Positions 40,739-50,961 of a stretch of 64,000 nt of DNA are shown here, piece after piece. The position numbers and the translations under genes were made by a program. Origin of the DNA: Nitrospirillum amazonense (lineage in GTDB: Bacteria > Pseudomonadota > Alphaproteobacteria > Azospirillales > Azospirillaceae); the NCBI RefSeq assembly GCF_007828045.1, contig NZ_VITN01000004.1:62001-126000 (forward strand). Reading direction: 5' to 3'. Each line of letters starts with the position of its first letter. Positions within the stretch are counted from its first letter, which is position 1. Below the pieces are notes generated by a model that was not told where the DNA came from, searched no databases, and saw nothing but the letters and a program-made list of their open reading frames with translations.

Positions 40739-43408
40739 ATGGGCATGGGGATGCGGAGAGCGGTGAGGGTGATGGCCCGGCGGGTGAGCATGTGCGCCGC
40801 CGTGGCGCTGGCCGTGGGGTTGGGCGTGGGGTTGGCGGCGGGGGCCCATGCCCAGACGGCGGCCGATGCCGCCGGCGCGCAGGTGGAAATCCTGGTCCAT
40901 GGCGATGCCCGGACGGGCACGCACTTCGACTATGTCACCTGGGCGCCCAGCCCGACGCTGGTGCGCGTCCGCCCCGGCACCCTGCCGCCGGGCGCCACCG
41001 TCACCGTGGTGCTGACCAACGGCGCCGCCCCCGTCGAAGGCAAGGGCCATGTCAATTTCGCCCTGACGGCGGACGACTATAAGAAGGCCGTGGAGGGCGG
41101 CGGCGCCAAGGACCAGATCACCCTGACGCTGAAGGCCGACGGCACGCCCCAGCCCATCATCGTGGCCGGCGACTTTCCGCACTTCAGCCGCGATGACAAG
41201 GATACACCCATCGTCGCCCACCAGGGCGCGGCCACCGGGCCGGAGGTGGGCCGTACCCAGATCATGGTCCGCGTGCGCCGCGATGAGGAGACGCTGAGCG
41301 CCGAGGAGCGCAGCCGTTTCCTCTGGGCCCTGGCGGCGCTGCGCTTCCAGAAGTCGCCCGATCCGCGCTGGCGCGACACCTACACTTTCCTGGTCGACAT
41401 GCATGACATCGGCGCCCGTGGCTTCGCGGAGCCGACGGACATCGGGTACCCGGACCAGGAGCATAAGGCGGCGGCCTTCGTCGCCTGGCACCGCGCCTTC
41501 CTGCTGGAGCTGGAGCGGGCGCTGCAGAAGGTCGATCCCTCGGTCACGCTGCCCTACTGGCCCATGTACTACTCGCCAGGCAAGGATGGGGCGACGGTGT
41601 TCCACGCCGATTTCACCGGCGCCAACACGGTGGCCGGCGACCCCGACTTCATGGCGACGGAGCTGATCCGTTTCGACGCCGGCAACCCGCTGTACGGCTG
41701 GAACATGCCAGGGCGCGGGCCGCTGATGCGCTGGCGGCAGGATCGCAACAACATCAAGCTGTTCAACACGCCCGGCATGCTGCTGGACACATCCAAGGCG
41801 GGGCTGAAGTCCAACTATGCCTTCATAGCCGGCTCGGTGGAGGCCAATCCGCACAACATCGGCCACGGCTGGTCCGGCGTGTGGATGTCCAACTGCATGA
41901 TCTCGCCCAGCGATCCCATGTTCTGGCCCTTCCACACCTATTTCGACTGGCTGTGGGCGGCTTGGCAGCAGCATTACGACCGCTTCCGCTCCGACGGCGC
42001 CGACCCCGCGCAGTACTGGCCCAACGACGCCTATGCCGACGGCAAGCCCAGCAACAAGACCAACCCGCTGGGCCATCATCTGCGTGACACCATGTGGCCG
42101 TGGAATGAGGAGATCCAGCCCAAGCCGGTGGAAACCTTCAGCGCCCGCCGGCCGCCGCAGACGGTGGGCGGCCCCTTCGCGCCCTCCGGCGTTCCGGGCC
42201 TGTGGCCACAGGCGCCGGCCAGGCCCACGCCGGGTGAGCTGATCGACTATGCCGGCTATGTCACGCCCGACACCGACGCCGGCGTCGGCTATGACAACCT
42301 GCCGTGGTCGCCCAAGCAGCAGAGCCTGCCTTTCCAGGGCGACGCGCCCTCGACCGCCACGGCCCTGGCCGCCTTCCTGGCCAAGGACCGCCCGGTGGCC
42401 GACCGGGTGGACCAGGCGGCGCAGGTGGATCTGGCGGCGGCGTCCGACGCCACCGCCAAGTCCGCCATCCAGGCGGTGGCGCTGACGACGGGGGAGGATG
42501 CGGAGGTGCGCGCCGCCGCCCTGGACATCCTGGCCCGCGTCGACACGGCCACCGCGGTGGAGACGGCCTACAAGGTTGAGGGCGACGCCAAGCATCCGAC
42601 GCTGGCCCACGCGGTGGAACGGGTGCGCGCCATGGAGATGTTCGCCAACCGACCGGTGGACACGCCGACGGAAACGGCAGCGGCGCCCGCGCCGAAAGCG
42701 GTGTCCGTGCTGGACAAGGGCCTGTACGCCGCCGCCCGCAACGGCGTGCCCGACAACAACTCGTGCGTCGTGGGTGGCCTGACGGTGGAGCTGCGGCGCT
42801 TCCTGGCGAAGCCGACCGACACGGTGCGCATCTTCCCGCAGGACGCGACGGCCTTCGTCGCCTCCACCAACCTGTTCGAGGCGGTGCCGGCGGCCAACAG
42901 CCGCCATGTGCATGGCCGGGCCGCCGCCAGCTGCGCCACACCCTTCAACAAGGCCGTGACGCTGGACACCATGCGCCGCCTTCTGAAGGCGAGTGCCACC
43001 ACCCCCACCAGCGTGGGCATCGATTGGTGGAAGACCAAGGCGCTGGCCGCCACCGTGCTGGCCCACAGCGGCGACGGGAAAGACATCAACCTGGTCAAGG
43101 GTCTGGCGGCGGACGCCAAGGCCACGGTCGACGCTCGCGCGGCGGCCGTGAACAGCCTGCGCCACATGGACGAGGCGGCCTTTGAGGGCGTGGTGGGCGG
43201 CCTGGACCGGGACCGGACCGCCCCGGCGGAACTGAAGGCCCAAGCCATCGCCGCCGTGGGCGCCTATGTCCAGGACCATGGCCGCGACCTGCCGCCGGAC
43301 CAGCGCGCCCGCCTGGCCCATCTGCTGGACACCCTGTCGGCCGCGTCGCCGGCGGAACAGGCGGCGCTGAAGACCGCGCGGCGCATGCTGGCGCTGGCCG
43401 CCGGCTGA
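40739..43408 (+). CDS. Large exported tyrosinase-family copper oxidase with helical C-terminal extension
   Basis: 889 residues from ATG 40739 (40745 and 40751 are equally possible starts; ribosome sites there are ambiguous). A signal peptide is visible (MARRVSMCAAVALAVGLGVGLAAGAHAQ). The CuA ligands are His222 (DMHDIG), His242 (DQEHKA) and His251 (AWHRAFLLELE); the CuB ligands are His372 and His376 (NPHNIGHGW) and His399 (FWPFHTYFDWLW). The spacing matches type-3 copper centres. The first 200 residues look like a beta domain and the last 350 are helical, HEAT-like, with a Cys pair (NNSC, ASCATP). Such enzymes oxidise phenols to quinones. The extra domains and size are unusual for bacterial tyrosinases of 270-550 residues. 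Confidence 0.88.
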   Translation: MGMGMRRAVRVMARRVSMCAAVALAVGLGVGLAAGAHAQTAADAAGAQVEILVHGDARTGTHFDYVTWAPSPTLVRVRPGTLPPGATVTVVLTNGAAPVEGKGHVNFALTADDYKKAVEGGGAKDQITLTLKADGTPQPIIVAGDFPHFSRDDKDTPIVAHQGAATGPEVGRTQIMVRVRRDEETLSAEERSRFLWALAALRFQKSPDPRWRDTYTFLVDMHDIGARGFAEPTDIGYPDQEHKAAAFVAWHRAFLLELERALQKVDPSVTLPYWPMYYSPGKDGATVFHADFTGANTVAGDPDFMATELIRFDAGNPLYGWNMPGRGPLMRWRQDRNNIKLFNTPGMLLDTSKAGLKSNYAFIAGSVEANPHNIGHGWSGVWMSNCMISPSDPMFWPFHTYFDWLWAAWQQHYDRFRSDGADPAQYWPNDAYADGKPSNKTNPLGHHLRDTMWPWNEEIQPKPVETFSARRPPQTVGGPFAPSGVPGLWPQAPARPTPGELIDYAGYVTPDTDAGVGYDNLPWSPKQQSLPFQGDAPSTATALAAFLAKDRPVADRVDQAAQVDLAAASDATAKSAIQAVALTTGEDAEVRAAALDILARVDTATAVETAYKVEGDAKHPTLAHAVERVRAMEMFANRPVDTPTETAAAPAPKAVSVLDKGLYAAARNGVPDNNSCVVGGLTVELRRFLAKPTDTVRIFPQDATAFVASTNLFEAVPAANSRHVHGRAAASCATPFNKAVTLDTMRRLLKASATTPTSVGIDWWKTKALAATVLAHSGDGKDINLVKGLAADAKATVDARAAAVNSLRHMDEAAFEGVVGGLDRDRTAPAELKAQAIAAVGAYVQDHGRDLPPDQRARLAHLLDTLSAASPAEQAALKTARRMLALAAG

Positions 43409-43483
43409 TCCCCATCATCCCATTCCCCCGGACGGCGCGCGGCCCGCAGGCGCCGCCGTCCGGTCCAGACAAGGAAAGACCCC

Positions 43484-43894
43484 ATGGCCACTCCACCGAC
43501 CTTCGACGACGTGCAGACCATCCTGTTCACCATCACCGCCTCGCAGGACGACATCCAGGCGCGCTATGAGATCTACGGCCGTCACGACGCCCAGGGCCGC
43601 TACAGCTGGGAAAGTGAGCGGGAACTGCTGACCTCCATCGCCAACCCCTATGGCGGCGGGCAGGCCAGCAGCGACACGCCGCTGATCCCCGATCTGCCCT
43701 ATGCCACCATGAGCGACGCCGACATCACCCAGAAGTGCGCGCTGGTGCGCATGCTGTCGCCCAGTGCCGATGGCAAGACGCCGGCCCGCATGCCGGTGCT
43801 GAGCCCCGCCACGGCGCGGCGCCATGCCACCGCCGATGAATTGGCGACCATCCGCGACTGGCTGCGCACCGTGCCCTATCCGCGCGGTTTCTGA
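43484..43894 (+). CDS. Small protein co-transcribed with the tyrosinase, unrecognised
   Basis: 136 residues from ATG 43484, 75 bases after the tyrosinase stop, with AAGGA upstream. No signal peptide is evident. The protein starts with a helical segment, FDDVQTILFTITASQDDIQARYEIYGRHD, and has one cysteine (TQKCALVRML) and several histidines (GRHD, RRHATADELATIRDWLRTVPYP). The last part resembles the C-terminal segments of small c-type cytochrome-like proteins, but there is no CxxCH. Position suggests a partner for the tyrosinase, perhaps for copper loading or complex formation, by analogy with the unrelated Streptomyces caddie protein. I do not recognise a family. Confidence 0.65.
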   Translation: MATPPTFDDVQTILFTITASQDDIQARYEIYGRHDAQGRYSWESERELLTSIANPYGGGQASSDTPLIPDLPYATMSDADITQKCALVRMLSPSADGKTPARMPVLSPATARRHATADELATIRDWLRTVPYPRGF

Positions 43895-43957
43895 CGCCGG
43901 GCGACCGCGACTCACGGGACCGGTTTGTGGATACGGTATCCCGATTGCCGGCGGGAT

Positions 43958-43987
43958 GGGGCCCCGCTGGTTGCGCTGCGGGGGCCC
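43958..43987 (+). terminator. Weak candidate terminator after the tyrosinase pair
   Basis: GGGGCCCCGC (43958-43967) and GCGGGGGCCC (43978-43987) can pair with one bulge, 63 bases after the small gene's stop. There is no T-run. The 43895-44133 gap otherwise holds no gene. Confidence 0.4.
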
Positions 43988-44133
43988 TTGGGGCCATTCA
44001 TCAACCCCAGGTCCGGCCCAAATGGTCCCCTGATGCCGCAGCAGGGCGCCCGGGCTTGCGGCGGCGGCGGCGGCCATGATCTAAGAATGCCATCAGGCAC
44101 AAAGATGCCGACCGATCAGGGGGACCATCCTTC

Positions 44134-45639
44134 ATGCGCATCACCACTTTCGTCTCGTGCTTCGCCCTGTTGATGGCCATGGGCGCGCCCACCTATGCCG
44201 CTGACAAGCCCGCCGACAAGCCGGGCAAGGAAGCGCCGAAGGATGACGGCGAGTTGGCGCCGTTCCCGGCCCCGAAGTCGGTCAAGCAGACGGCCACCAT
44301 CGCCGGCAAGCGCGTCGAGTACACGGCCACCGTCGGCTCCCTGCCGGTGAAGGATGAGAAGGGCAAGACCATCGGCGAGGTGGTGTACACCGCCTACACC
44401 GTCGCCGGATCCAGCGCCGCCGCGCGGCCGGTGACCTTCGCCTTCAACGGCGGCCCTGGCGCGTCCTCCGTCTATCTGAACCTGGGCGCCATCGGGCCGA
44501 AGCAGGTGGCCTTCGGCAAGGCCGGCGACAGCCCGTCCGACCCGGCCGTCCTGAAGGACAACGCCAACAGCTGGCTGGACTTCACCGACCTGGTCTTCAT
44601 CGACCCCATCGGCACCGGCTTCTCCCGCACCAAGGTGGATGAGGAACAGACCAAGAAGGCCTTCTATACGGCCGATTCCGACATCCATTACCTCAGCCGC
44701 ATCATCTATGACTGGCTGCTGACCAACAACCGCCTGACCAGCAAGAAGTACCTGGTAGGTGAAAGCTACGGCGGCTACCGCCTGCCGCGCCTGGCCTATT
44801 ACCTGCAAAGCCGCATCGGCGTGGGCGTGTCGGGCATGACCCTGGTGTCGCCCTACCTGGATCCGCCCGCCATCGGTGAGGCCGATGCCCTGTCGCCCCT
44901 GCCGTGGATGATCAACCTGACGGCCATGGCCGCCGGCAATTTCGAGCGCCAGGGCAAGCCCCTGAACGAGACCACCATGGGCCCGGTCGAGAAGTACGAC
45001 CGCACCGAGTTCATGCAGGACCTGATGGCCGGCCCGCGCGACAAGGCCGCCACCGACCGCCTGTCCGCCAAGGTGGCGGACCTGACCGGCCTGGACCCCA
45101 AGCTGGTGCGCCGCATGAACGGCCGGGTGGACATCGGCACCTACCTGCGGGAAATCCACCGCGCCGACGGCAAGGTGGGCTCGGTCTACGACAGCAACGT
45201 CACCGCCTACGACCCGTTCCCTTCCAGCGCCGACGCCCGCTACAACGACCCGCTGCTGGACGGCCTGATCGCCCCCACCACCTCCGCCATGGCCGACTTC
45301 GTCACCAACCAGGTCGGCTGGAAGGTGGAGGCGCGCTACAACGCCCTGTCGTATGAGGTCAACAAGCTGTGGGACCGGGACGACACCGACAACCCCGTCA
45401 CCGACCTGCGCAAGGCCATCGCCAACGACCCCAAGATGGCGGTGACCATCGTCCATGGCTGGAATGACCTGTCCTGCCCCTACTTCGGCTCGCGCATGCT
45501 GATCGACCAGATGCCGACCTATGGCGTGGCGGAGCGGGTGAAGCTGCGTATGTACCCCGGCGGCCACATGTTCTACGCCCGTCCGGACAGCGGTGCCGCC
45601 TTCCGCAAGGACGTGATGGCGATGTACGACGCCAAGTAA
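44134..45639 (+). CDS. Exported S10-family serine carboxypeptidase-like peptidase
   Basis: 501 residues with a signal peptide (MRITTFVSCFALLMAMGAPTYA). The S10 alpha/beta-hydrolase signatures are NGGPGASS (oxyanion hole), GESYGG with Ser211, and the C-terminal GWNDLSCPY (Asp) and GGHMFY (His) that complete the triad. S10 peptidases remove C-terminal amino acids at acid pH; bacterial ones are exported and uncommon outside proteobacteria and actinobacteria. The N-terminal K/P/A/D-rich stretch after the signal is a linker. It stands alone, followed by a strong terminator at 45676. Confidence 0.92.
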   Translation: MRITTFVSCFALLMAMGAPTYAADKPADKPGKEAPKDDGELAPFPAPKSVKQTATIAGKRVEYTATVGSLPVKDEKGKTIGEVVYTAYTVAGSSAAARPVTFAFNGGPGASSVYLNLGAIGPKQVAFGKAGDSPSDPAVLKDNANSWLDFTDLVFIDPIGTGFSRTKVDEEQTKKAFYTADSDIHYLSRIIYDWLLTNNRLTSKKYLVGESYGGYRLPRLAYYLQSRIGVGVSGMTLVSPYLDPPAIGEADALSPLPWMINLTAMAAGNFERQGKPLNETTMGPVEKYDRTEFMQDLMAGPRDKAATDRLSAKVADLTGLDPKLVRRMNGRVDIGTYLREIHRADGKVGSVYDSNVTAYDPFPSSADARYNDPLLDGLIAPTTSAMADFVTNQVGWKVEARYNALSYEVNKLWDRDDTDNPVTDLRKAIANDPKMAVTIVHGWNDLSCPYFGSRMLIDQMPTYGVAERVKLRMYPGGHMFYARPDSGAAFRKDVMAMYDAK

Positions 45640-45675
45640 GGCGGGCCCGTTCGGGCGGACTGAGGTAAGTTGACG

Positions 45676-45709
45676 GCCGGCCGGGACACGCTCCCGGCCG
45701 GCTTTCTTT
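45676..45709 (+). terminator. Intrinsic terminator of the S10 peptidase gene
   Basis: GCCGGCCGGGA (45676-45686) and TCCCGGCCGGC (45692-45702) form a perfect 11-base-pair stem with a 5-base loop, followed by TTTCTTT (45703-45709). This is the best intrinsic terminator in the window. Confidence 0.9.
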
Positions 45710-45726
45710 ATATTACGCGTCTACTA

Positions 45727-46791
<1,065 letters not shown>

Positions 46792-46800
46792 GGGACGGGG

Positions 46801-47628
46801 TCAGCCTTTCACGGCGCCGGCCGTCAGGCCCTGCACCAGATAGCGTTGGATCAGCAGGAAGAAGGCGCCGACCGGCAGCAAGGCCAGCACGCCGGCCGCC
46901 ATCATCTGCCCGAAATCGACCGAGAATTTGGAGACGAAGCCCAGCAGCCCGGCGGGGAAGGTGCTGACGGCGGCTGAGGAGTTCAGCATCAGGCTGAACA
47001 GCAGCTCGCTCCACGCCGCGGTGAAGACGAAGCCGCCGGTGGCCGCCAGCCCCGGCAGGGTCAGGGGCAGGATGACCCGCCGCAGGGCCTGGAAACGGGT
47101 GGCGCCATCCATCATCGCCGCCTCCTCCAAATCCTTGGGGATGGCCTCGAAAAAGGACTGCATGAGAAAGGCGGCGAAGGGCGTGTTGAAGGCGGTATAG
47201 ACCACCACCAGGCCGGTCAGGCTGTTGGTCAGGCCCAGCGGCGACAACAGGCGGAAGATGGGCGCCACGATGATGACCAGGGGAAACATCTGGCTGATCA
47301 GCATCACCCCCACCACCCAGGCCTTGCCCCGGAAGCGGAAGCGCGAGAAGGCGTAGCCGGCGGCCGAGGCGGCGGCGGTGGCGAAGAGGCCGGTCGCGGC
47401 GGAGACGATCAGGCTGTTGCGGAAGAACAGCGGGAACTGGGTGTGGCGCAGGACGGCCCCGTAATGGTCCAGCGTGACGCGGGAGGGCCAGAGGCGCACG
47501 CCCTCGCCATACATCAGATCGTCCGGCGTCAGCGACACCTTCAGCAGCCAGAACAGGGGGAACAGGGCGAAGGCGACGAAGGCCGCCAACGCCAGGGCGT
47601 GCAGGGCGCGCGTGAAGGTCTTGCTCAT
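46801..47628 (-). CDS. CUT1 sugar ABC transporter permease (MalG/UgpE-like)
   Basis: 275 residues with six predicted transmembrane helices. The permease EAA loop is EAIPKDLEEAAMMDGATRFQALRRVILPLTLPGL, which docks on the ATPase. LFPLFWLLKVSLTPDDLM is the typical start of the MalG-type half. It pairs with the MalF-type permease upstream, overlapping its stop by four bases (ATGA, 47625-47628), so the two are translationally coupled. Confidence 0.93.
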   Translation of the reverse strand: MSKTFTRALHALALAAFVAFALFPLFWLLKVSLTPDDLMYGEGVRLWPSRVTLDHYGAVLRHTQFPLFFRNSLIVSAATGLFATAAASAAGYAFSRFRFRGKAWVVGVMLISQMFPLVIIVAPIFRLLSPLGLTNSLTGLVVVYTAFNTPFAAFLMQSFFEAIPKDLEEAAMMDGATRFQALRRVILPLTLPGLAATGGFVFTAAWSELLFSLMLNSSAAVSTFPAGLLGFVSKFSVDFGQMMAAGVLALLPVGAFFLLIQRYLVQGLTAGAVKG

Positions 47629-48512
47629 GCCCGCTCCGTCATCACGTGGCGCAGCACCATGACGGCGGCGGCATAGGCCAGCAGCAACAGCAGCAGCACG
47701 GCCGCCACGGCGGAGGCGTAGCCGAAATCCAGGCGCTGGAAGGCCAGGGTGAAGATATAGCTGGACAGGATCTGGGTGGCGTCGGCCGGCCCGCCCTTGG
47801 TCATCACCACGATCAACTCGGCGAAATTGGCCACCCACACGGTGCGCAGCATGACGGTGATGGCGATGGTGGGGGCCAGCAGGGGCAGGGTGACGCGGCG
47901 GAAGCGCAGCAGCGGGCCGGCGCCGTCCATGGCCGCCGCCTCGTAAATGTCCTTGGGGATGGACTGCAAGGCTGCCAGCAGGGTGATGGCGAAGAAGGGG
48001 ATGCCCCACCAGACGTTGGCGGCGATGGGCCCCCACAGCGCCAGGTGCGGGTCGGACAGGATGTTCTCCGGCGTGGCCAGCAGGCCCAGGCCGTGCAGCC
48101 AGTGTGGCAGGGGGCCGATCACCGGGTTGAACAGCCAGGCCCAGGTGAGGCCGGAGAGGAAGCCCGGCACCGCCCAGGGCAGGAAGACCAGGGCCTGCAC
48201 CAGCCCCCGCCCGGGGAAAGGCCGGTCCAGCAGCAGCGCCAGGATGAGGCCGAAGCCGAACTGCAGCGCCACCGACACCGCCGTCCACACCACCGTGTTG
48301 CGCAGCGCCGTCCAGAAGCCGTCGTCGTTCAGCATCTCGCGGAAATGGTCCAGGCCGACGAAATCGCCGCTCAAGGGGTCCAGCAGGATCAGGTCATGGA
48401 AGGCGTAGGACAGGCCGGTGACCAGCGGCACCAGCATGATGGCGGCGATCAGCAGCAGCGACGGGGCGGTGTAGAAATAGGGTTCCAGCCTCAGGGCCAG
48501 GGCGCGGCTCAT
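47625..48512 (-). CDS. CUT1 sugar ABC transporter permease (MalF/UgpA-like)
   Basis: 295 residues, six transmembrane helices. The N-terminal helix LEPYFYTAPSLLLIAAIMLVP and FHDLILLDP are typical of the UgpA/MalF-type half. The EAA loop is LQSIPKDIYEAAAMDGAGPLLRFRRVTLPLLAPT. It overlaps the binding-protein gene upstream by four bases (48509-48512) and the partner permease downstream by four, so the operon is tightly coupled. Confidence 0.93.
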   Translation of the reverse strand: MSRALALRLEPYFYTAPSLLLIAAIMLVPLVTGLSYAFHDLILLDPLSGDFVGLDHFREMLNDDGFWTALRNTVVWTAVSVALQFGFGLILALLLDRPFPGRGLVQALVFLPWAVPGFLSGLTWAWLFNPVIGPLPHWLHGLGLLATPENILSDPHLALWGPIAANVWWGIPFFAITLLAALQSIPKDIYEAAAMDGAGPLLRFRRVTLPLLAPTIAITVMLRTVWVANFAELIVVMTKGGPADATQILSSYIFTLAFQRLDFGYASAVAAVLLLLLLAYAAAVMVLRHVMTERA

Positions 48513-49786
48513 GGCTTCACGCTCCCAGATGGGCTTAAAGACATTTGTTTACGCCGGGCCTTGGTCAGGTAGGCGGCCCATTGCTTGTTCATGGTGGCGG
48601 GGCTGATCTGGCCCAGCAGGGCCTGCTGGCTGCTGCGCACCACCAGGCTGTCGGCGAAATAGGCGAAGCCCGGCAGGTAGGTGGGCATCAGGGTGGGCAC
48701 CACGTCCGGGTCCGCCAGCTCCGCGAACCAGCCCTGGTAGATGGCGCCGGCGTACAGCGGGTCATGCGCGGCGGTGGTGTAGACGGGCAGGGCGCCCGTC
48801 TGCTGGTTCCAGGCCAGGTTGCCGACCGGGTCGTTCAGGGCCACCACCAGATCCCAGGCCAGATCCTTGTGCGCCGCCCGCTTGAAGATGGACCAGCCGG
48901 CGAAGCCCAGGGTGGGATAAGCCTTGCCGTTGGGTCCCTTGGGCCAGGGCGCCACGCCGAAATCGTCCGGCTTCATGCGCGCCTTCAGGGCGATCAGGGC
49001 GTCCGGGTCCTGGTCCACCATGGCGCAGGTGCCGGTGTAGAAGCCGGCCACCACCTCGTTGAAGCCCCAGTTGACGCTGTCCTTGGGCGCCAGGCCCTGT
49101 TGGTACAGGTCGATCAGCCAGCCGGTGCCGGCCACCCAGCCGGGATCGTTCAGGGCGCTGGTGCCGTCGTCGTGGAAGAAGGCGTTGCCACCGGCGATGC
49201 TGGCCCCGAACATGACCCAGCCGTTCAGGCCGCCCGGTCCACCCCGCAGGCAATAGCCGGACTTGCCCGGCAACTGGCTGATGCGGGTGGCGTCGGCGCG
49301 CAACTCCTCCAGGGTCTTGGGCGGCTCGGCGATGCCGGCCTGCCGGAACACCGCCTTGTTGTAGTAGAGCGCCCGCAAGTAAAAGCCATAGGGCAGCATA
49401 TAGGCGGTGTCCGCCACCGACCGCGCCACGGTCAGGGCCCGGTCGTTCAGGCCCTTGGTCTCCGGCCAGCGTGCCAGATAGGGCTCCAGGCTTTCCAACT
49501 GGCCGTTGCCGGCATAGAGGGACAGCCAGCGGTCGGGCATCTCCACCACGTCGGGGATGTCGCCCGCCGCGACCATGGTGGCCAGCTTTTCGAACGCCGA
49601 TCCCCAGGCCAGGGACGTGATTTCCACATGCGTGCCGGGGTGCTTCGCCTCGAACCCCGCCACCAGATGCTTCAGCGTCTCCGTCCGTTCCGGGCTGCTC
49701 AAGACCTCCACCAGCCGCAACTCATCGGCGCGGGCGGGAAGCGCGGACAGCGCGAGCGCCAGGGTGAGGAGCAGCCGTTTCAGCAT
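48509..49786 (-). CDS. Sugar ABC transporter extracellular solute-binding protein
   Basis: 425 residues from ATG 49786. A signal peptide is visible (MLKRLLLTLALALSALPARA). The family 1 solute-binding fold shows in AGFEAKHPGTHVEITSLAWGSAFEKLATMVAAGDIPDVVEMPDRW and LYYNKAVFRQAGIAEPPKTLEELRADA, and its length is typical of CUT1 binding proteins for di/oligosaccharides or glycerol phosphodiesters. Cys in GYCLRGG and GTCAMVD may be paired. The ligand is not predictable. Its ATG overlaps the PLP-enzyme stop (ATGA at 49786), so uptake and the enzyme are encoded as a unit. Confidence 0.92.
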   Translation of the reverse strand: MLKRLLLTLALALSALPARADELRLVEVLSSPERTETLKHLVAGFEAKHPGTHVEITSLAWGSAFEKLATMVAAGDIPDVVEMPDRWLSLYAGNGQLESLEPYLARWPETKGLNDRALTVARSVADTAYMLPYGFYLRALYYNKAVFRQAGIAEPPKTLEELRADATRISQLPGKSGYCLRGGPGGLNGWVMFGASIAGGNAFFHDDGTSALNDPGWVAGTGWLIDLYQQGLAPKDSVNWGFNEVVAGFYTGTCAMVDQDPDALIALKARMKPDDFGVAPWPKGPNGKAYPTLGFAGWSIFKRAAHKDLAWDLVVALNDPVGNLAWNQQTGALPVYTTAAHDPLYAGAIYQGWFAELADPDVVPTLMPTYLPGFAYFADSLVVRSSQQALLGQISPATMNKQWAAYLTKARRKQMSLSPSGSVKP

Positions 49787-50961
49787 CAGTGTTTCGCCGC
49801 CTTCAGCGCCTGGTCCAGGTCGGCCCACAGCGCCTCTGTCCCCTCCAGCCCGACATGTAGGCGCACCATGGTGGCCGGCACGCCGAAATCGAGGGCGGAG
49901 TTGGGGCCGGCGGCCTGGACATGGGTGACCAGGGCCGGCACCACCAGGCTTTCATGCCCGCCCCAGCTGACGCCCAGGTGGAAGAATTCCAACGCGTCGC
50001 ACAGGGTGGGGATGTCGATGGTGTCCCTGACGGTGAAGGAGAACAGGCCCGACGTGCCAGTCAGGCCCGGCGGCAGGGCCCCCATCAGCGCCGGGTGGTG
50101 CACCGCCGTGACGTCCGCATGCTCCGCCAGCCGCCGCGCCAGGGTCAGGGCCGACGCCTCATGCGCCTTCATGCGGATGGGCAGGGTGCGCAGGCCGCGC
50201 AGCAGCAGCCAGGCCTCGAACGGTCCCAGCTTGGCGCCGATATAAGGGCAGATGGTGCGGCGGATGAGGCCGGTCAGCTCCAGCCGCCCGGCCACGACGC
50301 CCGCCACCGTATCGCTGTGCCCGCCGATGTATTTGGAGGCGGAGTGCAGCACCAGATCCACGCCCAGCGTGGCCGGCCGCTGGAAGACCGGGGTGGCCCA
50401 GGAATTGTCGATCAGGCTGACGGCGCCGTGCTTCTTGGCCAGGGCCGCCAGGGCGGCGACATCGTGCGCCTCCATCATCCAGCTGTTGGGGCTTTCCAGG
50501 TACAGCAGACGGGCGCCGGGCAGGGCGGCATCGACGGCGGCCAGGTCGGCGCCGTCGACATAGGTGGTGGCGACCCCCCACTTCTTCAGCAGCGTTTCGA
50601 ACAGGCGGTAGGCGTCGGGATAGACATGGCGGACGCAGACGATGCGGTCGCCCGGCTGCACCAGCGCCAGCACGGCGCCGGAGATGGCGGCCATGCCGCT
50701 GGGGAAGCCGATGGCGTCCTCCGCCCCCTCCAGCGCCGCCATCTTGCGCTCGAACTCCGTCACCGTGGGGTTGGTGGTGCGGGAATAGACGTTGCGCGCG
50801 CGTTTGCCGGCGTAGGTGTCCGCCATCTCCTGGAAAGTGGGGAAGGTGAACAGCGAGGTCTGGATGATGCCGGGCACCACCGCCTCATAGGCGTGGGTCA
50901 TCTCGTCATGCGCCACCAGGCGCTGGGCGAGGGCCACGGGGTCTTCGGTAAGGTCAGTCAT
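49786..50961 (-). CDS. Cys/Met-metabolism PLP-dependent enzyme (cystathionine lyase/methionine gamma-lyase type)
   Basis: 391 residues of fold-type I. The pyridoxal lysine is Lys210 in LHSASKYIGGHSD, the ring aspartate Asp185 in LIDNSWATP, and YSRTTNPT (59-66) binds phosphate from the neighbouring subunit. VSWGGHESL near 335 is the substrate-site segment of cystathionine beta/gamma-lyases, gamma-synthases and methionine gamma-lyases; the exact reaction needs biochemistry. It sits between GntR (4-base overlap) and the transporter genes (4-base overlap). A sulfur amino-acid enzyme inside a CUT1 sugar importer operon is unexpected and suggests a sulfur- or amino-acid-linked carbohydrate as substrate. 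Confidence 0.9.
   Translation of the reverse strand: MTDLTEDPVALAQRLVAHDEMTHAYEAVVPGIIQTSLFTFPTFQEMADTYAGKRARNVYSRTTNPTVTEFERKMAALEGAEDAIGFPSGMAAISGAVLALVQPGDRIVCVRHVYPDAYRLFETLLKKWGVATTYVDGADLAAVDAALPGARLLYLESPNSWMMEAHDVAALAALAKKHGAVSLIDNSWATPVFQRPATLGVDLVLHSASKYIGGHSDTVAGVVAGRLELTGLIRRTICPYIGAKLGPFEAWLLLRGLRTLPIRMKAHEASALTLARRLAEHADVTAVHHPALMGALPPGLTGTSGLFSFTVRDTIDIPTLCDALEFFHLGVSWGGHESLVVPALVTHVQAAGPNSALDFGVPATMVRLHVGLEGTEALWADLDQALKAAKH

Noticed and set aside
40688-43321. An 877-codon minus-strand frame opposite the tyrosinase
   Set aside because: Shadow frame; the plus strand holds all copper ligands in the right order and a proper signal peptide.
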